Shown in pieces: positions 54,801 through 63,788 of a DNA stretch of 64,000 bases. The notes under the pieces were generated by a model, which saw only the letters and a list, made by a program, of their open reading frames with translations, was not told where the DNA came from and made no database searches. A program made the position numbers and the translations under genes. Numbering within the stretch: position 1 is the first letter of the stretch; each line of letters begins with the position of its first letter. Source of the DNA: a bacterium (GTDB lineage Bacteria > Bacillota_I > Bacilli_A > RF39 > UBA660); contig JAHZBE010000002.1 in assembly GCA_019423565.1 (NCBI GenBank), forward strand, positions 85,032-149,031, in the 5' to 3' direction.

Positions 54801-57800
54801 CTTGGTAAGAAACTACCATTAGTTACTGTTAAATTTGATAAAAGTGCAACATCTGATTTTTCTCTTGTTACTATTAATGTATATGCTCTTACGCTTCCAT
54901 CTTCTGCAGTTACTAATATATTTATCTCATTATCACTTGTTGTTACAAGTTCAGTATCATTGAATATATATTCTGCTTTTTTATCTGTTTCTACTTTTGG
55001 ATCATTTACTGTAACTATTAAATTTGTTTTATCTGCTTTTGTCACTTCATTTGGTACAGTAACTTTATAATTTAATCCATCTTTAACTGCTGGAACTCCC
55101 GCAAGAGTTATACTCTGAATACCTGTATCATCATTTAATTTTCTTTTAACAGTAATTTTATATATTTCACTTACACTAGTATCATGTGCTTTTACTGTTA
55201 ATGTAATTGTATTTGATCCAGTACTTAAATTTATAAGTCCATTACCTAATACAGTTGCAAGTTCATCTTCAGCAATTCCTTCTACTTTTAGAGCAGTTGT
55301 ATTATAATCAACTTCTCCTAAATCATATATTGTTTTACTTTTATTAAATCCTGTTATAGTCTTATTATTAATTTTTAAATCTTTTAAATAAGCATTTACT
55401 CTTTTACTTCTTTCAATAAATAAAGTATATGTTTTTAAATCTCCATTTTCTGCTGTTACAATTATATCTATTTGATTACTTCCAAAGTTCAAATTAAATT
55501 TATTACTTAAATCTGTTGTTATAGTTGCTTTTCCTGTATCTTCTACAACTGCACTTACACTTACACTATCAGTTGCACCTGGTACAGTTAAATTATAAAT
55601 TAATTTGTCTTTGTTAAAACCTGATACGCTTACATTATCTACTTTTATATCACTTAAATTATTATTTGATGATTTTTCTCTTTCAACTGTAACTGTATAT
55701 TCATTTTGTGTTCCATCTTCTGCAATTACTGTTAAAGTTATATCTTTTATTCTTTCTGTTGATGGCATATTATATTCTGTACCATTTGCAGGTGTAATAA
55801 CACTTTCACTATTTATTTCAGAAGATAAAGAGAACTTAGTTGTATCACTTGGTACACCAATTTTACATTTATTATCAGTTAATAAACAATATCTTGATGA
55901 ATCTGTTCCAATTGTAAGTGTTACCTTTTTTATACTTGTATCATTAGATTTTGTTCTTGTTACTTTTATAGTATATGTTTTTTCATCTCCATTTGCAGCA
56001 GTTACTTTAAATGTATATATGTTATCATTTTTAGTTGTTAAACTAATTGCTGGGCTTTTTTCTATGCTAGCGTCTTCACTTACAGTAACATCTACATCAC
56101 TAGGTGTTAATGTTGTCTTATTATTTGGAAGTGTTACGCTATATGTCCCATCAGCATTTAATGTTGGTGTTACTCCTGATACATTTATACTTTTTACTTT
56201 ATTATCACTATTCTTTTCTCTTCTTACATTAATAATATAATTTTTTACTACTGATGTATCATGTGCTGTTACTGTAATAATTATTTTGTTATCACCAGTT
56301 TTTAGTTTTATATTTCCTGTACCTGATACTTTAGCTAAAGTATCTTCCGCTATTGCAGATATATTTAATTCAGTTTTATTAAAAGGTACATCATCTAAAG
56401 TATATTCTGTTTTATCTTTATTAAAATCAGTAATTGTTTCATTATCTACTTTTAAGTCTTTTAAATTTGCATTTATTCTTTTACTTTTTTCTATATATAA
56501 AGTATATGTTTTTAGTTCATCATTTTCTGCTTTTACTACAATTTCTATTTTATTACTTCCAAAGTCTAAATTAAATTTATTACTTAAATCTGTTGTTATT
56601 ACTGCTTTTCCTGTATCTTCTACTGTAGCAGATACAAGTACACTACTTGTAGTTCCTGGGACTGTTATATTATAAGTTAATTTATTTTTGTTGAAATCAG
56701 ATAAACTTACATTATCTACTTTTATATCGCTTAAATTATTATTTGATGATTTTTGTCTTTCAACTGTAACTGTATATTCTTTTTTAGTATCATCTTCTGC
56801 AGTTACTGTTAAAGTTATATCTTTTATTCTTTCTGTTGGTGTCATAGTAAATTCTGTACCATTTACAGGTGAGATAGTACTTTCACTATTTATTTCTGAT
56901 GTTAAAGAGAATTTTGTTGTATCGCTAGGTACATTAATTTTACATTTATCATTTTCCATTAAGCAATATCTTGATGAATCACTTCCTATTGTTAATGTTA
57001 CTTTACTTAGTGTTGTATCATTAGATTTTGTTCTTGTTACTTTTATAGTATATGTTTTTTCGTCTCCGTTTTCAGCAGTTACTTTAAATGTATATATGTT
57101 ATCATTTTTTGTTGATAAGTTTATTGCTGGACTTTTTTCTATACTAGCATCATCACTTATTGTAACATCTACATCATTAGGTGTTAATGTTGTCTTATTA
57201 TTTGGAAGTGTTACACTATATGTTCCATCATCATTTAATATTGGTGTTACTCCTGATACTTTTATACTTTTTACTAAATTATCACTATTTTTTTCTCTTT
57301 CAATATTTAATTTATATGTATTTTTAGTTGTACCATTATGCGCTGTTACTTCTATTACTATTTGATTATCACCAGTTTTTAGTTCTATATCTCCTAAACC
57401 TTTTACTGTTGATAACTCATTTGTTTTAGTTGCATTTACATTGATTTTATTTTTACTAAATGGAACTTTATCTAAAGCATATTCAAATGTATTTTTATTA
57501 AAATTGTCTATACTTACGCCATCTACTTTTATATCATCTAATAAAGCAATGTCATATTTCTTTCTTTCAACATTTATTGTATATGTTACTGTATTTCCGC
57601 TTTCTGCTCTTACTACTACTTCCACTTGATTATTTCCAAAGTTAAGATTTGTATTTCCTGTAATACTTTCTACTTTAGCATACTTTGATAGAGGTGTTGC
57701 ATTAACATTTATACTTGTTACACTTCCATCTACAATTACATTATAATTTCTTGTTTCTTTGCTGAACACTGGAACAAGTTCTCCAGGATTTACTATTAAA

Positions 57801-59680
57801 CTAGATAAATTTGCATCTGTTGATTTTGCTCTTACTAAGTTTAAAGTATAGTTTTGAATACTTCCATCTTCTGCAGTTACTACAATTGTTACATTACTTG
57901 TATTAGTTGTAAATGTTTTAGATGCAGTATTTAATGTACTAGTAAGTGTTTCAGAACCATTTGCATCTACTATTCCAACCATTGCTTTATCTGTATCATT
58001 AACAATTGCTTTTACATCTATAGAACTTACATCTTCTGTATAATTATAGTTATAATCTCCAAAGAATGTACTTGTAAAGGCTGGTGATAAACTAGCACTT
58101 GGTGTTGATTTAACTTCTAAGCTTTTTAATTTGTTATCATTTGATAATCTTCTAACATGTAATTTATATGTTTTTTCGTCTCCATTTTCTGCCTTTACAA
58201 CTATATTTAATGTATTATCTCCAATATTTAAATTAACTGTTCCTGTTCCACTTTTTATTTGTGCTTTATCTGTATCTTCTACTACTGCTCCTACTAATAA
58301 ACTTGTTGTTTCATTAGATACATTTGGTAAAGTATATTCTAAAGTATTTTTATTAAAATTAGTTACTGTTTTATTATTTACTGTTAAATTACTTAAATTA
58401 TTATTACTTGATGGAGAAGTTCTAGTAACAGTGATTGTATATGTTTTGCTTGTACATGTATTTCCTGGAACACTTGCATATTTAGAATCACAATTTTCTG
58501 CATTTACTACAATATTATGTGTATTTGTTGTTGCCCCATAATTTGTAAAATCAAATGTTCCTGTACCACTTGTTATAACTGCATTTGAATCATTTGTTAA
58601 AGCAGTTACTTCTGATGATTTAGTCTTATATGGAACAGTTGCTGTATATGATGTTTTAGCGCTACTAAATGTTCCAATATTTACACCATTTGTTAATGTT
58701 AAACTTTTTAGTGTCGCATCATTATTTAATCTATATACTGTTAATCTATATATTTCTTGTGTACCATCTTGTGATTGAACAACTAAATTAAAATTATTTT
58801 CTCCGACATTTAAACTTTTTGTTCCAAGACCACCAGGTAATACTTTTCCAGATGTATCAGATGCTGTTGCAGATATATCAACACTTGTTATATTATTTGG
58901 TACTGTTGTTTGATAATCTCTTACTGTTTCTGAATCTGGTACAAATGTAGGATTTAATGGATACTCTTGTGTACCATTTTTTACTGATAATGATTTTAAT
59001 AATGTATTTGCGGACATTTTTCCGAAAACATTTAAGTTTATTCCTTCTGTAATAACTGGTCTTTCTGTACCATTGTCATATTTTGTTAATTTTGTACGAG
59101 AATTATCATATTCAAATGTTATTACAGAACCTGCTTTTGCAGTATCTTTTATTTTAAAATATACACTTGCGATTACGCCTTCCGTTGTAAGTGCTTTTGT
59201 TTTTGCTTGATCTTCTGCCAAAACACTAATCATACTATAACTTGGTGCATCATTTGCCGATACTGTCCAATTTGTTTTCTTTTTATTGTCTGGTGACTTT
59301 CCAACTGCAGGCCATATACCTCCTTGATAAGTTGTTGACATATCAGCCTCTAAATATAATGAACCTTCATCATACATGGGCTCAACTAAATTACTATCAT
59401 ATTTTATAGCCATCTGCATCATCATATCTGGGTCTATACCTGGTATATAATAAATTGAAAGTTGAATTACTTTTCCAGGTTCTACATCGGCATTATTTAT
59501 AAGCTCATCACCTGTTCCAGATCCTTCCCAATCATTATCAAATGCATTCCAATCATATGCTTTTAATAAAAACTTGTGTTCACCATCTGCATGTACGCTA
59601 ATTATGTTTAATGAAAATGATGAGATAAATACTGAAAATATAAGCATTAAGCTTAGTATTTTATAAAAAAACTTTCTCAT
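51896..59680 (-). CDS. Giant secreted protein: cohesin-like N-domain, 24 cadherin-like repeats, C-terminal dockerin
   Basis: A 2,594-residue protein. A signal peptide (about 1-33, ending SVHADG) is followed by a cohesin-like domain (about 36-225; PGKVIQLSIYYIPG, VIASVYFKIKD), then I count 24 tandem beta-sandwich repeats of 86-100 residues, each ending in a strand like VTAENGDEKTYTIKVTR. The last 65 residues are a type I dockerin with two calcium loops (DVNGDGVIDISD and DMVEDSEIDISD). There is no LPXTG or membrane helix, so it must attach through its dockerin or another partner. Preceded by AGGAGG and a good promoter. Repeats 7-10 and 11-14 are near copies. Confidence 0.88.
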   Translation of the reverse strand: MRKFFYKILSLMLIFSVFISSFSLNIISVHADGEHKFLLKAYDWNAFDNDWEGSGTGDELINNADVEPGKVIQLSIYYIPGIDPDMMMQMAIKYDSNLVEPMYDEGSLYLEADMSTTYQGGIWPAVGKSPDNKKKTNWTVSANDAPSYSMISVLAEDQAKTKALTTEGVIASVYFKIKDTAKAGSVITFEYDNSRTKLTKYDNGTERPVITEGINLNVFGKMSANTLLKSLSVKNGTQEYPLNPTFVPDSETVRDYQTTVPNNITSVDISATASDTSGKVLPGGLGTKSLNVGENNFNLVVQSQDGTQEIYRLTVYRLNNDATLKSLTLTNGVNIGTFSSAKTSYTATVPYKTKSSEVTALTNDSNAVITSGTGTFDFTNYGATTNTHNIVVNAENCDSKYASVPGNTCTSKTYTITVTRTSPSSNNNLSNLTVNNKTVTNFNKNTLEYTLPNVSNETTSLLVGAVVEDTDKAQIKSGTGTVNLNIGDNTLNIVVKAENGDEKTYKLHVRRLSNDNKLKSLEVKSTPSASLSPAFTSTFFGDYNYNYTEDVSSIDVKAIVNDTDKAMVGIVDANGSETLTSTLNTASKTFTTNTSNVTIVVTAEDGSIQNYTLNLVRAKSTDANLSSLIVNPGELVPVFSKETRNYNVIVDGSVTSINVNATPLSKYAKVESITGNTNLNFGNNQVEVVVRAESGNTVTYTINVERKKYDIALLDDIKVDGVSIDNFNKNTFEYALDKVPFSKNKINVNATKTNELSTVKGLGDIELKTGDNQIVIEVTAHNGTTKNTYKLNIEREKNSDNLVKSIKVSGVTPILNDDGTYSVTLPNNKTTLTPNDVDVTISDDASIEKSPAINLSTKNDNIYTFKVTAENGDEKTYTIKVTRTKSNDTTLSKVTLTIGSDSSRYCLMENDKCKINVPSDTTKFSLTSEINSESTISPVNGTEFTMTPTERIKDITLTVTAEDDTKKEYTVTVERQKSSNNNLSDIKVDNVSLSDFNKNKLTYNITVPGTTSSVLVSATVEDTGKAVITTDLSNKFNLDFGSNKIEIVVKAENDELKTYTLYIEKSKRINANLKDLKVDNETITDFNKDKTEYTLDDVPFNKTELNISAIAEDTLAKVSGTGNIKLKTGDNKIIITVTAHDTSVVKNYIINVRREKNSDNKVKSINVSGVTPTLNADGTYSVTLPNNKTTLTPSDVDVTVSEDASIEKSPAISLTTKNDNIYTFKVTAANGDEKTYTIKVTRTKSNDTSIKKVTLTIGTDSSRYCLLTDNKCKIGVPSDTTKFSLSSEINSESVITPANGTEYNMPSTERIKDITLTVIAEDGTQNEYTVTVEREKSSNNNLSDIKVDNVSVSGFNKDKLIYNLTVPGATDSVSVSAVVEDTGKATITTDLSNKFNLNFGSNQIDIIVTAENGDLKTYTLFIERSKRVNAYLKDLKINNKTITGFNKSKTIYDLGEVDYNTTALKVEGIAEDELATVLGNGLINLSTGSNTITLTVKAHDTSVSEIYKITVKRKLNDDTGIQSITLAGVPAVKDGLNYKVTVPNEVTKADKTNLIVTVNDPKVETDKKAEYIFNDTELVTTSDNEINILVTAEDGSVRAYTLIVTREKSDVALLSNLTVTNGSFLPSFSSNVFEYEVTVPVDVTEFNVTATKLEPNSKVTSGEGHYNISTSEKQIEVTVVSEDETKSNTYILNIKRTKSSINTLSDITVSEGTLTPEFNSNITSYTVNVDGNISSIDVSATLTDSRATIISGTGIHSLNVGDNNIVIRVESESGSILDYNINVIRAKKNINDLSMIKVDGKEIENFSSDTLEYDLGDVNYSKTKINVEAVLKDVDSSVKGDGEISLKTGDNEIVLTVTAQNGEEKTYKLHVNRIKNDNANLSLLSVMGYTLTPDFDKDTLYYETTVEEEKSILTKEEVTAVAEDKNASISKQDNIELSTTVDNIYKVTVTAEDGKTIKIYTIKVNRPKSSDTTLSKVNLTNAVLSPSLSKDKREYTLTIPYGSTEFNIEGVPTVPTTTVTGNGTYSKDDKVVRLTTIAEDGSMDVYVFNVVKALSNDATLHDLSVSGYNLDKTFTSTTLDYSIGDIPYGTTKLKINATPTNSDSTIKYYVGTTSFDSNIVDIPTLLGENIITVEVTAADGISKKLYTVTYNIVKSDNAYLSKLTPSLSKIDFNKTTFLYNINVENNIDKISFDIETEDKNASIKVLSENFFTPKTITVDNLKEGDTTLEIIVVAQNGNTKTYSVIIHRLGKELSSDANLSSLSVNGQTLDKEFNMNETEYSIGEIPYSLEKLTINATPNIDTSTLTYLVNGNKQSSNVVDIPKNNGNGAITVQVTAEDGKTVKNYKITYSKQASNNAYLSDLRVSSGELSFNKTKYSYIVNIDSDVNKVDLTSVLEDNKSNMKINGTTYTSPHTYTISPLEVGNTEVVILVTAEDGTFLTYKVTFVKKANISEVITSVKYGHTIANGYIKTVKVNTTALELKDQLDNPNEYLEIVNSDETSVISDSDIVATGYIVKLMINGEEKDRKTIVIKGDVNGDGVIDISDSIGILGHYLNGENSSKALTGAYFVAGDMVEDSEIDISDAISALQYYLKN
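55139..57292 (-). repeat. Tandem 1,077-bp duplication inside the giant gene
   Basis: Repeats 7-10 (56216-57292) and 11-14 (55139-56215) are near-identical copies of a four-repeat block, 359 codons each: both contain DGTYSVTLPNNKTTLTP, SSRYCL, FNLxFGSN and the same domain junctions. The period was measured from matching positions 57243 and 56166. Other neighbouring repeats are much more diverged, so this is a recent in-frame duplication. Confidence 0.85.
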
Positions 59681-59719
59681 TTACTACCTCCTAAGGATAG
59701 ACTCCTATTATTAATATCA

Positions 59720-59748
59720 ATTATATCAAATTTAATTAATTTTGTGAA
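59720..59748 (-). promoter_or_regulatory. Promoter of the giant surface-protein operon
   Basis: Minus strand TTCACA (59743-59748), 17-bp spacer, TATAAT (59720-59725), about 40 bp before the start codon. Confidence 0.65.
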
Positions 59749-60033
59749 CGAAAATTCCATAATTTATAAGAAAACTATTATTTATAGGTTGTCTAAATAT
59801 TATAAAATAGTCTTTTAAATGTCATATAAAAAATGACATTGAAATTTATTACAAAAAAAGTAATGAAGGAAAATATCATTACGTAGCAATTATTGTATGA
59901 ATAACTAAATTTTTCAAGTAAATTTTTGTTTTATATAAGAAATTAAATAAGTAATTATCACCACATAACTACATTATAATTATATACATTATTAACAACC
60001 CTTGGAATGTTATAATATATTTAAGGCAATGAA
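59749..60033. other. Non-coding gap with a perfect inverted repeat
   Basis: No gene is seen. The gap holds AATGTCAT (59818-59825) and ATGACATT (59833-59840), an 8-bp perfect inverted repeat with a 7-bp loop, about 100 bp upstream of the giant gene's promoter, and a weaker TTAC/GTAA pair next to it. It could be an operator; no T-run follows on the minus strand. Confidence 0.4.
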
Positions 60034-60693
60034 TTATTTTATCATTAATAATCTTGGCATTTCAGACATTTTTTTTACATCAATTTCCCTATTAACGCCT
60101 TCTGACATCTCTCTCATTTGTATATTTCTATTATGTCTTAATATTTCTTTTGACATCATAATAATTTGATTATATTTATTTATAGCACTAAAAATAAATT
60201 CTCCATCTTTTTTACTTAAATTGTTTATATAATTTATAATTCTAATATCAGCAGATACAATTTTATCACTGGTTATTTTATCTCTTGATATAAATTCGTT
60301 CCCATAATGAATTGTATTTCTAACAGTTTTAATATTTTCATCTACTAAAAAATCAACAATGTTTGATTGACATGGATCAAACTCATCTTCATTTTTGTAT
60401 AAATCCGTTAAACCTGTTACTGACAAAGATATTCCATCTTTACCATTTACATGTGATTCTATATCATCAATAAAATTTAAATATTCTTTTGAATATGATC
60501 TTATTCCTAAACTATTAAGTTCCATCATAGATAATATTCCATGTTCTATTATTGAAGGTGCATATTCATAAGCTGTATTATGATGATATTGATAAGTTTT
60601 ATCACCCTTATTTTTTATGGCATATGAACATGCATATAACATATCTCTTATATATTTTAATACATATTTTTCTTTAATAATTACTTCATTCAT
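60034..60693 (-). CDS. Hypothetical protein, possibly ADP-ribosyltransferase-like
   Basis: A 219-residue soluble protein. YQYHHNTAYEYAPSIIEHGILSM followed later by GISLSVTGL, NEFISRDKITSDKIVSADIRI (quoted in parts) has the order of motifs of small ART-fold proteins (an aromatic-His start, then a GIL turn, then a Ser strand), but no diagnostic catalytic glutamate can be assigned, so this is tentative. It lies downstream of the decaying phage-like operon and is intact. Role unknown. Confidence 0.45.
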   Translation of the reverse strand: MNEVIIKEKYVLKYIRDMLYACSYAIKNKGDKTYQYHHNTAYEYAPSIIEHGILSMMELNSLGIRSYSKEYLNFIDDIESHVNGKDGISLSVTGLTDLYKNEDEFDPCQSNIVDFLVDENIKTVRNTIHYGNEFISRDKITSDKIVSADIRIINYINNLSKKDGEFIFSAINKYNQIIMMSKEILRHNRNIQMREMSEGVNREIDVKKMSEMPRLLMIK

Positions 60694-60863
60694 TTACTGC
60701 AACCTCTTATGTAAATAATAAATATTTATTATTTAAAACACATTTATATATTTTATCATAACGATAAAAGAATAACAATAACAAAAAAATCACAATTTTT
60801 CAATATAATTATACTATAAAATTGTTTTATTTTATAGTAAATTATTCAATAAAAAATAAAAGA

Positions 60864-60890
60864 ATAAAAAAAGAGCATATTACTGCTCTT
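60864..60890 (-). terminator. Terminator after the small 41-residue ORF
   Basis: Stem AAGAGCA/TGCTCTT with loop TATTAC and T7 leftward. Confidence 0.75.
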
Positions 60891-60897
60891 CAAAATT

Positions 60898-61023
60898 TTA
60901 TTCATCAGTTTCACTATTAATTATTAGTAAAAGTTCTTCTATTTTATTTTCTTTTTCTATAATTTCCAATTTTAATTGATCTATCATATATTTTATATGT
61001 TCAATACTTAATTTATTTTCCAT
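60898..61023 (-). CDS. Small coiled-coil protein, 41 residues, hypothetical
   Basis: MENKLSIEHIKYMIDQL... is a single amphipathic helix rich in Glu/Leu/Ile ending ELLLIINSETDE. Its ATG overlaps the stop of the broken upstream ORF (TAATG), which suggests translational coupling, and a strong terminator follows. No function can be assigned. Confidence 0.45.
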   Translation of the reverse strand: MENKLSIEHIKYMIDQLKLEIIEKENKIEELLLIINSETDE

Positions 61024-61762
61024 TAGACTTTTTTTCCAATCATTTCATCAACTCTTTGTTGAAACGTATTTATTTGTTAATCTAAATTATCTTTTTGAGC
61101 AGTTAACTGTTTTATCTGTTCTTTTAAATACATTAATGTATATGTATCTGTTTCTTTTTCATATTTTTTATTTTTTTTACTTCCAAATAATTTAGATAAT
61201 ATTTTAAAATATTTGAATGTCGTATACTTAAATCTGGAGTAAATAAATTTATATTATCTAATTCATCTACTTTTTCTTTATATTCAAATTCATCTATCTC
61301 TTCTGAAATATATAAATCATGTATTTTTCGTCTAGCTTTACGATTCTCGTTTTGTTTATATAATCTTTCTATTATCATTTTCATTGAAAATTTATCAGTA
61401 TTTAATATTGCTTTATTATCTTTTTCCCATACTTTCATATCTCTAGATAAACTTCTAAAACTACACCCTTTATCTACTAATCCAAATTTAATATAGTCTT
61501 TTGCAAAATCTTCAAATCCTTTTTTATTAAAATTGTATTCTTTTTCTAATAATACATCATAAATTAATTCTTGATTTAAATAAGCATGTCTAAAAATATG
61601 TTGTATAGCAGGATAATAATTACTTCTTGTTACAGGGATATCGTTTTCGTTTAATTTTAAAAATTCTTCAATAGTATAAATACCCTTTAAATTTTAAAAT
61701 TTTTTTGTTTCTAATGAAATTCCAAGAACTTTATCATCTTCTAATTTTGTTTTAATATCCAT
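61023..61762 (-). pseudogene. Decayed plasmid/phage-type ORF, unknown function
   Basis: From ATG 61762 (AGGT upstream) the frame reads MDIKTKLEDDKVLG, meets an in-frame TAA near 61690, resumes as NLKGIYTIEEFLKLNENDIPVTRSNYYPAI, and continues to the basic/helical KVWEKDNKAILNTDK ... EEIDEFEYKEKVDEL. A frame change at the TTT run 61212-61214 joins it to KILSKLFGSKKNKKYEKE and a coiled coil YLKEQIKQLTAQKDNLD with another in-frame TAA. So there are two stop codons plus a frameshift. About 245 residues before decay; a MobA-like or replication-associated role cannot be shown. Confidence 0.5.
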
Positions 61763-61832
61763 TTTTTACCTCACTTGTATATAAATCCTATTTATTATAC
61801 TATATATTTTATATTTTATATTTTTGCTGATT

Positions 61833-62279
61833 TTATTTTACTTTTTTTCTATTTTCAATATTATATAAATCTTTATAATCTCTAAATTTAACCGTTATTA
61901 TTTCAATAGGTGTTATTTTTTCATGACATCTATATTGTAAAGATCTTCCTCCATTATGTATAAATTTATCACTATTCTTTTCAAAAACATAAATATAGCC
62001 AATTTCTTCTTCATCTAAATTATCATTTTCAAAAAAAACATAAGGATTACCATCAATTCTGTCAGTTTCAAAACTACCAGAATATTTTTCATTTTTACCA
62101 AAAGAATATGCAGATGCTATAATCCATGAAGATGTTAAATATACAGCAGTATCTTCATTTAATGGATTATGATTTTCATCATATGCTTTTCTTGGCTCCA
62201 AATACTCTAATAATAATGGACTTCCTGCAAATAGATATTTAGGATTATCTAAATTATTTTCAATATATTCATTTTTCAT
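61833..62279 (-). CDS. Small protein of unknown function, ART-like pattern
   Basis: A 148-residue intact ORF. YLFAGSPLLLEYLEPRKAYDE, then DTAVYLTSSWIIASAYSFG (quoted in parts) follows the fold pattern of small proteins related to ADP-ribosyltransferases seen in phages and lactobacilli. It starts directly at the stop of the upstream broken ORF (TAGATG), so it belongs to the same operon. No catalytic residue can be confirmed. Confidence 0.5.
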   Translation of the reverse strand: MKNEYIENNLDNPKYLFAGSPLLLEYLEPRKAYDENHNPLNEDTAVYLTSSWIIASAYSFGKNEKYSGSFETDRIDGNPYVFFENDNLDEEEIGYIYVFEKNSDKFIHNGGRSLQYRCHEKITPIEIITVKFRDYKDLYNIENRKKVK

Positions 62280-62669
62280 CTATAAAATACCTTTCTCTTT
62301 TAATTTTTCTATAATTAATTCATTTTGATTATTATTACCTAAGTCATCATTCTTAAATTCAATAAAATATAAATCTTCAATATGATAATAGGTTAAATCA
62401 TCATAGCTACCATCAAAACCAGTACAACTTGAAATTATTTTTTCAGCATCATAAATTTTAATAATATTTTCTGTTTTATCTAATAATTCTTAAAACATTA
62501 TTTCTGATAAATGCATTTCATTATTCTTTTTATATTTTACAATTTTATATTTTCTATATAAATCACCAAATGCTTTTACTTCTAATATTTTTAAATCAAA
62601 TTTTTCTTTTGATATTTGACATTCTAATATTTCGTTAAAAAAGTCACTTTTTTCTTCAATTTTTATAAA
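62280..62669 (-). pseudogene. Broken ORF of unknown function in the phage-like operon
   Basis: An open frame without a normal start reads IKIEEKSDFFNEILECQIS, ...EVKAFGDLYRKYKIVKY, then an in-frame TAA (62490-62492), then ELLDKTENIIKIYDAE and FDGSYDDLTYYHIEDLYFIEF. The amino-acid quality continues beyond the stop, so it is a recent nonsense mutation. The 5' end is missing. No family recognised. Confidence 0.45.
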
Positions 62670-62681
62670 TTAGTAATAATA

Positions 62682-63570
62682 CTATTTATTTTCTATCAAA
62701 ACTTTATTATTATTTATTCTTTCTTGTAATAATTCTAATTCTTTAATGCCATTATTATTTTTTAATATTTCCATTTGATTTCTAGCAGAGTTATTTAAAC
62801 TAATCAATCTTTCACTCTGTGACATATCAAGTTTTATAAATTCTGCATTTGTATTTTCTAAATTATTTAATATAACTAAATGTAATAAATCAGCGTAATC
62901 TCTCATATTTCCTTTTTTAGAAAGTTCTGGATTTTTTTCTCTCCATTCTTTAGCAGTCATTCCAAATAACACAACATTTAATACATCTGCTTCTTCAGCA
63001 TATACAATTTTTTTGTTCTTCTGTTAATGTAGGAACTATATAATTTTTAACTGCATCAGTATGTACTACATGATTTACTTTTGATAAAACTCCATTAGCA
63101 TGCCATTCAATTTCTTGTTGATACATTTCATTACTTTTTAATCTTTCAAATTCTTTTATTAAATAAAGTTTAAATTCTGGACTTAACCAACTAGCAAATT
63201 CAAACGCTATATCAGGATGGGCAAATGTTCCAACACTAGATTTTCCTGCACTTGGAACAATTCCTATTGCATTAAATTTATCTTTCCATCTCTTTGGAGT
63301 CATAGTAAATCTATTGTATGGTACTTCTTCAGTTTTAATTACGTGAAATTCCACGGAATTAAAATTTTCGTTATTTATTTGTTCCTACAAACCATAATAA
63401 TCAAATGAATTTCTATTAGACATCCAATTTCTAATTACGCCTGATGGATCTTCTGGATTTTGATATTTTACTAAATCAGTAAGTGATATATAATCTACAT
63501 CTCCAATTCTCATTATTCCTATTTTATTATTTATAACATTAATTTCAGTTTTTACTAAATCTTTTGCCAT
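62682..63570 (-). pseudogene. KilA-N domain protein, interrupted by a stop and a frameshift
   Basis: A joined product of about 290 residues: GIMRIGDVDYISLTDLVKYQ and GVIRNWMSNRNSFDYYGL, then an in-frame TAG at the position of a conserved Trp (GLWEQIN in relatives), then EFHVIKTEEVPYNRFTM, MTPKRWKDKFNAIGIVPSAGKSS and GTFAHPDIAFEFASWLSPEFKLYLI, all typical of the KilA-N domain of phage antirepressors. A frame change near 63008-63014 leads to MTAKEWREKNP and the C-terminal helix. Start at 63570 behind AGGAGG. Phage-type DNA-binding protein, now inactivated. Confidence 0.8.
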
Positions 63571-63645
63571 ATTTTTCCTCCTTTCAAAATAGTCAGACAA
63601 GCTTGACTAAGCTTCTGCCTATATCAATTTTACCATAAAATTTAG

Positions 63646-63744
63646 TTAATTATCTTCTTTAACACAAACAAACCGGTATATTATGTCTGCCTTTCTTTTT
63701 AATTCTTCACTTATTTTCAAATTTTTAGTTTCTATCTCAAGCAT
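63646..63744 (-). CDS. Small 32-residue protein, hypothetical
   Basis: MLEIETKNLKISEELKRKAD..., charged then IYRFVCVKEDN. AAAGGGTG precedes the ATG. It is just upstream of the KilA-N gene, so it might be a leader peptide or the N-terminal remnant of a phage gene. Not recognised. Confidence 0.35.
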   Translation of the reverse strand: MLEIETKNLKISEELKRKADIIYRFVCVKEDN

Positions 63745-63764
63745 AATCACCCTTTCATTTTAAA

Positions 63765-63788
63765 CAAAAAACTAACATTTCTGTTAGC
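63765..63788 (-). terminator. Terminator of the candidate structured RNA
   Basis: Stem CTAACA/TGTTAG (63772-63777 and 63782-63787) with loop TTTC and a T6 run leftward. Confidence 0.65.

Noticed and set aside
52900..58541. Plus-strand ORFs of up to 225 codons inside the giant surface-protein gene
   Set aside because: They are antisense shadows of the Val/Thr-rich repeats, have no ribosome sites, and their Ser/Val/Leu-rich products only mirror the repeat codons.
63385..63570. Alternative genetic code (UAG read as Trp or other) to explain the stop in the KilA-N gene
   Set aside because: TAG and TAA end many intact genes here and TGG is used for Trp throughout, so a nonsense mutation is simpler.
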